In this document: one piece after another, positions 1 to 7,018 of the stretch
How positions within the stretch are numbered: position 1 is the stretch's first letter
Layout of the letters: every line of letters begins with the position of its first letter
Assembly: GCA_910592205.1 (NCBI GenBank)
Contig: CAJVPJ010000892.1
Location: 1 to 14,916 of the forward strand
DNA from: Paraglomus occultum
Lineage: Eukaryota > Glomeromycota > Glomeromycetes > Paraglomerales > Paraglomeraceae
DNA: 14,916 nt
Reading direction: 5' to 3'
Position numbers and translations under genes: made by a program
The notes under the pieces: generated by a model
What the model saw: only the letters and a program-made list of their open reading frames with translations
Database searches by the model: none
Told to the model about the DNA's origin: nothing

Positions 1-70
<70 letters not shown>
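1..70 (+). repeat. (AAC/CAA)n trinucleotide microsatellite
   Basis: An uninterrupted AAC/CAA trinucleotide run starts at the window edge and continues to about position 70, then becomes an impure Q/E-coding repeat. It lies inside the Gln-rich CDS. Pure CAA runs are prone to length variation. Confidence 0.95.
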
Positions 71-161
71 GCAACAGGAACAGGAACAGCAACAAGAACA
101 ACAAAAATCTTCATCATCACTTGCTTCACAACAATCGCAGCAGATGTCGGAATGGCATTGA
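3..161 (+). CDS. C-terminal end of a glutamine-rich protein (5' part outside window)
   Basis: The window opens inside a coding exon. In the frame whose codons start at position 3 there are 22 consecutive CAA codons, then mixed CAA/CAG/GAA codons giving Q/E-rich sequence, a short Lys-Ser4 linker and the C-terminus QQSQQMSEWH before a TGA at 159-161. An AATAAA lies about 50 bases further on. I chose this frame over the Asn frame (AAC) because it mixes CAA with CAG and GAA, keeps a Q/S-rich composition to the end and stops cleanly ahead of a poly(A) signal. Such tails are common in fungal transcription and RNA-binding regulators, but no domain lies inside the window, so function cannot be assigned. 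The start and any introns lie to the left. Confidence 0.6.
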
Positions 162-211
162 TACGGTTTTCGTTTATAATGTGTTATCTTGATTATGAAT
201 TGTAAATAATC

Positions 212-217
212 AATAAA
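212..217 (+). terminator. AATAAA poly(A) signal for the Gln-rich gene
   Basis: A canonical AATAAA lies 50 bases after the TGA at 159-161, with a TGTAAATA element just upstream (201-208). Placement fits 3'-end processing of the upstream gene. Confidence 0.5.
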
Positions 218-866
218 ACTATTATTCTTCATAATTGAAGTTAATGACTAGAAAGACGAGGTATTAGGAAGTATAGACTAAAGAATATTAGATGATCTCA
301 TTATAATCAACAGGAAGATGACATGTACTATTGATGTTAAATAAAGTGATACGTTTAATTTGTAAGCTATTTATTTTGTACGAATACGATCTGCTTATCT
401 TAAGAATGCAACTACCAACAAGTACAATCAACTCTGTTTGTTATAGGAATCGCATCATAAATTCCGAATGATAGATAATCTGGTTTATTTGCATTTGCAG
501 GCACTCTATGATTAACTATACCCGTAATAATATTCCGTACACCAGATAGTAATAGCTCATAACACATACTATCCTGCCTTCATGATTCACGTGTCCGTAG
601 AGTTTAAGTTATTAAGAATAACGCCGGTGTTTAAAGACGGAATACTTGACAAGGCTAACTCGAGCAATCAACTGCAGGGATGAAAGAACGGGTTACGCTA
701 AAAATGACGCGTTGTAGAAACAAAGAGTAAACCCAGAATATTAATATGCTTAGATGGTGCGCAACGCTTTTGGAAATTCATATAACTTCTCCGGTCTAAC
801 TTTAATTTGTAACAAATTTTGTCGATCATTGTAAGACTCAAATGCCAATGCTTATCACAATGTTCG

Positions 867-887
867 TTATTATTATTATTATTATTA
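867..887. repeat. (TTA)7 microsatellite in the HIS1 5' region
   Basis: Seven perfect TTA units lie about 90 bases before the HIS1 start codon. The following CAG makes the end resemble a splice acceptor (ATTACAG). Confidence 0.85.
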
Positions 888-974
888 CAGTATTTAATTT
901 AATTTAAAATATTGATAAACTGCGTGGTACCAAATCTTTTCATAGATCACATCAAAGCTGATACGCAACATCAA

Positions 975-2049
975 ATGGATCTCGCATCTCAGCTCCGCGG
1001 CTGTCTTTCGCTTGCCGTTCCGAAGAAAGGTCGTCTTCATGAACAATGCCTCTCGCTACTCAAAGGGGCGGACCTAGTCTTCCGCCGAAAAAATCGTCTT
1101 GACATTGCTATGGTTCAGAAGTTGCCTGTAGTCATTGTCTTTTTACCAGCCGCTGATATCGCAAAGTTTGTCGGTGATGGTAACGTAGACATGGGTATGA
1201 CTGGCGAGGATATGATAGCTGAAGCGGGGGTAGACGGAAAAGTAATTAGGATAGCTGAGCTTGGTTTTGGGAAATGTAAATTACAAGTTCAAGTTCCTCA
1301 AGATGATGGCCCAAAGACGGTCGAAGAACTGGTAGGGGGAAGAATCGTCACCAGTTTTAAAACTCTGGCAGAAAAGTATTTCGCTGAGATTGACAAGAGG
1401 GTCTTGACGGAAGAGGAACTAAAGGAAGGAAAAGGAACGAAAATACAGTACGTTAGTGGAAGTGTGGAAGTGGCATGCGCTCTTGGACTTGCTGACGGCG
1501 TTGGTAAAGTTTTTATTTTTATTTTTTTTTTACAAGATACGTCTGTTTGAATTGAATTTAACATTTTCTTTTCGTTAAATAAAACAGTTGATCTTGTCGG
1601 TAAGAAAAGAATCAGCGTTTAATCTCATTTTCAAGCGTGTTCTCTGACTGATCTCGTTTCTCCTTATTATATAAGAATCCGGAGAGACGATGCGGGCGGC
1701 TGGCTTACACGCAATAAGCACAATCTTATCTACACAGGCTATTCTTATCGGAAATAAACATCCATCCAATCCAGAACTTGTTACTAAAATTAGCTCTCGA
1801 ATATTAGGTGTAGTAGCCTCTCAGAAATACGTTTTATTGAACTATAATATAGAAAGAGTTCATTTAAAACAAGCGACTCTGATCACGCCTGGGAGACGAG
1901 CTCCTACAATAAGTCCGCTTGAGGAGGGTGATTGGGTGGAGGTACAGGCCATGGTTCTTAAGGATGAAGTGGCTCGTAAAATGGACGAATTACAAACTGT
2001 CGGTGCACATGACATCTTGGTATTTAACATTAGTAATTGTCGCGTATAG
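975..2049 (+). CDS. HIS1: ATP phosphoribosyltransferase (HIS1/HisG), three exons
   Basis: This enzyme catalyses the first step of histidine biosynthesis, ATP plus PRPP to phosphoribosyl-ATP, in the cytosol. Exons are 975-1503, 1588-1599 and 1676-2049; introns are 84 and 76 bases (GTAAAG...ACAG, GTAAGA...TAAG, with CTGAC at 1643-1647 as a branch-site candidate). They join to 304 residues, close to the usual fungal length of about 300. The N-terminal LAVPKKGRL, the D-x-GMTGEDMI region and the PRPP-binding loop DLVESGETMRAAG (residues 178-190) mark the long-form HisG catalytic domain. The C-terminal regulatory domain, about residues 215-304, includes TPGRRAPTI and ends in FNISNCRV, typical of fungal HIS1. 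The start at 975 is the first ATG of the frame and matches the family start. The middle exon is only 12 bases, yet phases and conserved residues require it. It is convergent with ERD2. Confidence 0.97.
1588..1599 (+). other. HIS1: 12-base microexon of HIS1
   Basis: The exon is TTGATCTTGTCG, flanked by ACAG on the left and GTAAGA on the right. Both junctions are phase 1. It supplies two bases of V177, then D178, L179, V180 and the first base of E181, which are the start of the PRPP-binding loop. Without it the conserved VDLVESGE motif cannot be formed and four residues are lost in frame. Confidence 0.9.
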
Positions 2050-2623
2050 AAAACGACAATGTCTACATAAAAGATAGAGCAAAGGAACATGCTACTCAAA
2101 GGCGATGTTCCATAATGTCAACGAACAGATTATTGTGTTTAATAATATTCGCGATGTTGGGATTATGTAAATAATTCGATAGTCTTGGTAATAAACTCTG
2201 TTATAAAACCTGCTTTCGAAGAGCGTGATACTGTCTGTGTTCATTGTCAGCTCTGTATGTGATTAAGCAATAGCGTTAATTGCTCCAAACGTTATACGAT
2301 GGATGATTTATTGTAAATACTTTGTAATCTCGTCTGCTGTCCTTTCTTTTGACAGCAGCGAGGAGTTTGTAAGTCTATTATTAATACTTCTGTTGGCTAT
2401 TCGTACGTTCAAACACGTATTATGTCATCTCCTACATAGCCAGATCAAACGACGTATTATCAATTATGTCAAAAGTTATATATCAGAATTCTAATCATTT
2501 GGGGGAGGTCAATTTCTTGACCAAACACTTGTTGATTCCCCTTAAACGACACTTCTGTAGACGAGGATAAAATCACAGTTAGCTCTCATCCATATAAACA
2601 AGTCAACAATTTTTACAGAACAC
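2050..2623. other. Intergenic region between convergent HIS1 and ERD2
   Basis: This region holds the two facing 3' UTRs. The short open frame at 2303-2494 (+) has no recognisable motif and an unconvincing start. I see no RNA gene, repeat or mobile element here. Confidence 0.6.
2190..2195 (+). terminator. AATAAA poly(A) signal candidate for HIS1
   Basis: A canonical AATAAA lies 140 bases downstream of the HIS1 stop on the same strand. It is the first perfect hexamer seen after the stop. Confidence 0.4.
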
Positions 2624-3550
2624 TTACGGTGGTAAAGTAAATTTCTTTCCGTGTAATACTCTTTGGAATTTAAAAAAGTTGATTAGATGAGTAGTCGTTA
2701 AATCAAAAATCAGGAAAAAAAAGAAGAATTACATACTTGTTGTAATAATGATAAAAGAAATCACTGTATAGTGCTGTCTGAACTATTCCAGCAATCCATA
2801 CAGTGTAATCGACATAGCCTTCTTGAGTGTATCGCCAAACCCAATTTAATATATATAATCCTCGATATGCACCCAAGGCAAACAAATAATGTGTCGTAAT
2901 AGTCTCTGCTTCTCCCGTACGGGTGAGCATGAATAGCTGTGGAAGTATAGCCACCGCTTCGAGATAAATAGAAAACGCCCAGATTATCTAATAAACGACA
3001 GAGTCACTAGTCAGAAGAGTAGGTCTCGGAAGAGATAACAGGCATGCATATTAATCAGGGTTGACATACGTTTAAAATGTTTACATCCCAGTTAAATATG
3101 AGGGCAATAAGACAACATGGTACCACTAGATATTCGACTTTGAACGTATCCAGATTCGGGTCATAGGTTGCTCTAAATTTGGCGTACATTAACCAGAGTA
3201 TGTATAGAGACGATGATATAAAAAAGATTTTCATCAAAAAGTTATATAGTGAGATCCAAGTAGTGAAAAGATCAAGGTATCGCGCTATAAAGACTACAGC
3301 ATAAAGAAGTTGCGTTTTGAACGAGATGCCTGAAATGAAAATAAGAATCGAGATGTTCCGTTAGCAACTACTGATCTGGCCAAGATCGCCGAAAAAAGCT
3401 GGTGGTTTCTAGAGCACGCTTGTTGAAGAGTCCTTAAAGGCAAGGAACAAAGAGCTCACCTGCGCATGATCTTGTTTTCTGAATTTTTAATAATAAAATA
3501 AATATTGATGCCAAATGCATCAAATCTGCAACGAGTCTAAAGATGTTCAT
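2624..3550 (-). CDS. ERD2: ER lumen protein-retaining (KDEL/HDEL) receptor, four exons
   Basis: This seven-helix membrane receptor retrieves escaped ER-resident proteins carrying a C-terminal K/HDEL signal from the Golgi to the ER in COPI vesicles. On the minus strand the exons are 3550-3460, 3329-3070, 2987-2737 and 2660-2624; introns are 130, 82 and 76 bases with donors GTGAGC, GTATGT and GTATGT. They join to exactly 212 residues, the standard family length. Signature stretches are [19 protein letters not shown] and AILPQLFM...[13 protein letters not shown]. Positions known in animal KDEL receptors to line the ligand pocket are present: R5, H12, R47, E127, Y158, R159 and R169. The small last exon gives [12 protein letters not shown]; the position of the phosphorylated serine 209 of mammals is threonine. 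The start ATG at 3550 matches the family N-terminus. Confidence 0.97.
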
Positions 3551-4148
3551 TTTGTAAAGCTTTCAAGTTGCCAAGAGGATTTTCCAGTTCAGTATGGTTT
3601 TGTATAACCAATCATGTAGACCACGTTGTCAGATCTCACTTGACAGATGAACGTAATCCAATAAAATTGTCCGTTTTCAGCCTCAGTCTTGACAATGACG
3701 GCTGAATGACGAGCACAAGTCTGTGGGTGGCTGATGGCGTGTTAAAATACTAGCATACACCGTTACCACACAGTTTTGAACACGTTGTGATTTTTGTCAA
3801 AATGTTTTGTTCGTGAAACAATCGGACTCACTTTTCCCAAATAGCTATTACTATACTAATACTGAATGTCTCCCCAAATAAAAATATTTACACAAACTAA
3901 TACGAAAAAAGAAATGCATAAGGGGGAAAATAAAACTGCCTTCGGACAATATTAATATTACGTACAGGGAAATTAAGATTTGATTATCAAGCGAAGAAGA
4001 ATTTAAAGGTTGGTTAATTTACGAACATCTTCCAGACTGCAACGAAAGCAAGATTATAATTTTAATTGTGCTTTCGAAGCAGTTATAGATCTGGACAAAT
4101 GTTGCACAAGAAATCAGCTCTATTGAAAGTTTCGCTCGCTTTAGCTAA
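3551..4148. other. Upstream region of ERD2, no gene seen
   Basis: The sequence is AT-rich with frequent stops in all frames. It should contain the ERD2 promoter, since ERD2 reads away from it. I see no conserved coding motif, RNA gene or mobile element. Confidence 0.5.
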
Positions 4149-4896
4149 TTAATCCTTAGTATTAGACGATGATTCTGGATTATCACTGAAAGCGGCAAGT
4201 GTATAATACATAGTAGTAGAGTGTATCATTATAAAAGAGCAATCTACGTATTTCGACGCGTCTTTAAGAAATCCCTGTACTAGTTCTCAGCCGCTTCTAA
4301 TAATTGTAGGCGATAAGTTTAATTAATTTACTAGATAATCGCAGTAATCATTACAAGGTAATAGTAATACAGTATTCCATTTTAATGAATAGCCGTAAAA
4401 TAAATGTTCAGTACATACAATATAAAAATTATACATTCCAAGCAACACAAATTACAAATCAAACCCTTTAACGAAAAGGCTCGCAAATAACTTAAACAAA
4501 TAAATAACAAGTTAACAACACCCAAGGTGATAAATGATTGCTCAAAATATTATCATCATCATTATTAATCTTTATATCAAAATCTTGCATAACTATTTCC
4601 ACAATTACTGTCAGAATTATTTCTGGTCTACCTCGTATTAAATTCTGCACAGTGAATAAATTACAGATGCTTGCAATATTTTTCAAACACTCTAATTTCA
4701 TCTTCCACGTCAATTGTTGAATCTGTTATTGCAAGTACAACACCGCGGTATTTGTAGATAACAATATGTATAAATATGTTGAGCAAAACGTATCGGTAAT
4801 TACAAAACCATTTATACTGTTTATAGTATTACTCTCGACACAACGGCTGTAATTAGTAAACTTCGTGACATAGTTTCCTGTGATAATCAGAGCCAT
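4149..4896 (-). CDS. Tentative three-exon gene of unknown function
   Basis: I do not recognise this protein and the model is speculative. Three open stretches on the minus strand can be joined, all phase 0: 4896-4804 (begins MALIITGNYVTKF), 4722-4522 (contains KLECLKNIASICNL and NLIRGRPEIILTVIVEIV) and 4274-4149 (begins GFLKDASKYVDCSF, ends PESSSNTKD and TAA). The introns would be 81 bases (GTAATT...ACAG) and 247 bases (GTGTTG...ACAG), the latter longer than others in the window. The result is 139 residues with alternating hydrophobic helices, loosely HEAT-like, and an acidic/polar tail. Support is exon phase agreement and protein-like composition only. Further 5' exons may exist. In DNA this AT-rich, open frames of 60-70 codons can arise by chance, so a false call is quite possible. 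Confidence 0.25.
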
Positions 4897-6116
4897 GGTA
4901 ATGTTATATTGCACGGGTGCTTTTGTTATCAATATTTATTGGGATTACACGCGTAAGTCATTATTTTACCACCTGTGTTCTAAAATGTTACGCTAACACT
5001 ATTTATATTGTTCTCCTTTACGGAAACAATCGTGATAACACGAAACTTGCGCCTATGATGTTATAATACAATATATCCTCATATTGACAATATCAAGTGG
5101 AATCAATATGTTATCTAACCCACAAACACGCGTCTACTCATACATGTATATTCCCAGACGGTTCTCTCCGTTGCACATTTATCGCCTCACAATAAATATC
5201 TCCTTCTCCAAAGCGCAAGTACAACGTTATCTAAAAGCTAAATGTACAACACGACAAATTTTTGCTGCTACTCTTATTATACACAGATGACGGTTTGCTA
5301 CAACTCATCAGCAAATTTTTAAACAAGACACGGTTTATCGACCACATAGGTGACGAAACACTCTCAGACATTTCCTTTCTTTCTTTTCTTTCTACACAGC
5401 TTTCAGGTGATTGGGGTAAATATAAGTTAAGTGTCGCGTTGTTTTACGCTATAAACTAACTCTTTTTTTTTCTCTTTCTTCCTCGTTTTCTCTCCCCCTG
5501 ATGGGTCTGCTGGTAATCAATTTCAATGGGATACTAACACTTGGTGGAAGTGGTTCGGTTCTAATCTTAATTGTATAGTATTTGATAACAGATATAACAA
5601 TCAAAAAAGAAAGAAAAAAGAGAAGTTGAAAGTGTTATTACTTGACAAATATCATCTTATTGTAAGATAATAATGATCAAATAAATTAATTCTGATTAAA
5701 TTTGCATTTTATTCGATTCTGGTTTTCAGCGAAAACAACTTGTTTGAATTGATATGGAAAATCCATCATGCTATCATTAATAACTCAACAGATTGAGATA
5801 AACATTCTTTTGGCTGTGTATTAAGGATACAGTTATTGACTTCAAATGAAACTGATTCATAACTTCTCGTAGAAAGGAGAATCTTCCTCTTCAACCAGGA
5901 TGAAGCTTTGAAAAATGAAAGCAATTCCTTATATATAAAAATTGGTATATTTCCTGAAATTCCAAGACTCAAGTCATCAGAACCAGTAGTAGTAGCTGGT
6001 ACCTGTACTGATTGCAATTTCCTCAATTCTCTCCCAAATAATTTTCTAGATCTGATAGACTTTCTCACAGTTTATAAAAAAAAGACCTCCAATATCAACG
6101 CCTTCTTTTACGTGTA
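4897..6116. other. Unresolved region, protein-like frames on both strands
   Basis: No gene can be assigned. Protein-like open stretches include a minus-strand ATG ORF from 5371 (46 codons, starts MSESVSSPMW), a plus-strand frame at 5455-5670 without ATG (contains FQWDTNTWWKWFG), an overlapping minus-strand frame with a hydrophobic segment followed by a Glu/Lys-rich end, and the 5766-6068 minus-strand frame. A pyrimidine-rich block at 5461-5497 underlies some of this composition. These could be exons of an unidentified gene, decayed copies, or chance. Confidence 0.4.
5766..6068 (-). pseudogene. Unrecognised 100-codon open frame without ATG
   Basis: Minus-strand frame of 100 codons bounded by an in-frame TAA upstream and TGA at 5766-5768. 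Composition looks protein-like, with a basic start (SIRSRKLFGRELRKLQ) followed by VPATTTGSDDLSLGISGN and an amphipathic segment. The only Met is three codons from the end, so it cannot be a complete gene as it stands. It could be an internal exon or a decayed fragment. It lies immediately beside a complete MITE at 6117-6296. I do not recognise the family. Confidence 0.25.
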
Positions 6117-6296
6117 CACAGTGAAACCGGATATAACGAAGGAGACCGTGCAGACACTTTTCTTCGTTATATCGAGAGATTCGTTATATCCAGGAAATTT
6201 TACTAGACAAAATTCGAAACATAAAAAAAAAAGCATCGCATCGCTATATCCAGGTTTTCGTTATATCCAAACTTCGTTATATCCAGATTCACTGTG
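6117..6296. mobile_element. 180-bp pogo/Tigger-type MITE with TA target duplication
   Basis: The element is bounded by imperfect 25-bp terminal inverted repeats (6117-6141 and 6272-6296, 23 of 25 positions match) that begin CACAGTGAA and run into GGATATAACGAAG. TA dinucleotides flank it at 6115-6116 and 6297-6298, the target duplication of Tc1/mariner/pogo elements. CAGTGAA...ATAACGAA ends are typical of pogo/Tigger elements. Inside the right half the motif TTCGTTATATCCAG recurs with small changes (near 6162, 6180, 6241, 6258 and 6273). There is no transposase; the open frame crossing it is incidental. It is a non-autonomous element that would need a pogo-like transposase elsewhere in the genome. 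Confidence 0.85.
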
Positions 6297-6382
6297 TAAT
6301 TGAAATGAAGCGTACATTTATATTAAATGAAATTGCCGCGCTTCTCCTCCCTGGTTAAGAGAAAATCGAGGGGCGTAGTTCA

Positions 6383-6469
6383 CAGTCAACTCTCTTTACA
6401 ACGACCATCTTGGGCAAAGCAAAATCGGTCGTTATAAACAGCAGTCGCATAGTAGTCATATAGAGAGGA
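6383..6469. mobile_element. Probable decayed pogo-type MITE
   Basis: Starts CAGTCAACTCTCTTTACAAC, resembling another class of pogo-type ends. An imperfect inverted repeat pairs 6389-6406 with 6427-6444 around the core ACGACC/GGTCGT, with a 20-base spacer. Near 6460 the sequence TATAGAGAGGA resembles a mutated second end. Clear TA target duplications are not visible, so the boundaries are approximate. Confidence 0.4.
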
Positions 6470-7018
6470 TAATATGTTATATGACATTGAATAATAGCAA
6501 CATGTGAATCACGATAGCAATTTGCTACTCTCTGTAATGAAACATTGACACTTTACTAACTGTTCTTAGCATATAACATTTTTTTCTCCTCTTCTGTATC
6601 AGAAAAATACACATTTTTTAATATGTATCTAACAGGACAATGAAAAGAGCTAAATATAAAGACGGATTTAGGTAAAGGATATTTTTTGAATTCACAGCTC
6701 TATTATCGAAATTAACCATCGATCACTATATGAAAAAGAGGTTTAATTATTGTAACTTACACAGAATGTTCAAAAAAAGAGGAATTTTCATATATTTTTA
6801 CTAATTGATCGGCGCCAGAGCAGATAGACATGGAACACTCTTACGATAACGTTAAAAACATAATGTCATTATTCGATTAAATAATAAATTGGACAGCGAG
6901 CTGAAGTACTTTGTGTAATGTTATTTACAGATGTTCCTTCTATATTCCGAACATATATCGATAAATACTACAACCTCTGTAAATATGAATTCATTCTAAT
7001 TTTATTCACAAAAGTCCG
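6470..7018. other. Region downstream of the THP3 homologue, no gene seen
   Basis: AT-rich sequence with no coding motif. The plus-strand open frame at 6918-7196 is the antisense shadow of the last THP3 exon. The right edge holds the THP3 3' UTR. Confidence 0.6.
7001..7006 (-). terminator. AATAAA poly(A) signal for the THP3 homologue
   Basis: Reads AATAAA on the minus strand, only 12 bases after the TAA at 7021-7019. This implies a very short 3' UTR if it is used. Confidence 0.5.

Larger units (their letters stand above)
162..974. other. Intergenic region between the Gln-rich gene and HIS1
   Basis: No coding sequence is recognisable on either strand. The stretch should hold the 3' UTR of the left gene and the promoter and 5' UTR of HIS1. 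I looked for a perfect Gcn4-type TGACTC site, usual upstream of fungal HIS genes, and did not see one. A TTA microsatellite occurs at 867-887, followed by ACAG, which could be a 5'-UTR splice acceptor, but this is only a possibility. Confidence 0.6.

Noticed and set aside
1298-1564. Minus-strand open frame of 88 codons over HIS1
   Set aside because: It is antisense to the conserved HIS1 coding exon and has no motif of its own.
2303-2494. Plus-strand open frame in the HIS1-ERD2 intergenic region
   Set aside because: Hydrophobic AT-rich translation with no motif, between two convergent 3' ends.
5908-6303. Plus-strand open frame containing repeated SLYPG
   Set aside because: The repeated residues come from the MITE repeat units; the frame crosses the element boundary and overlaps the minus-strand frame.
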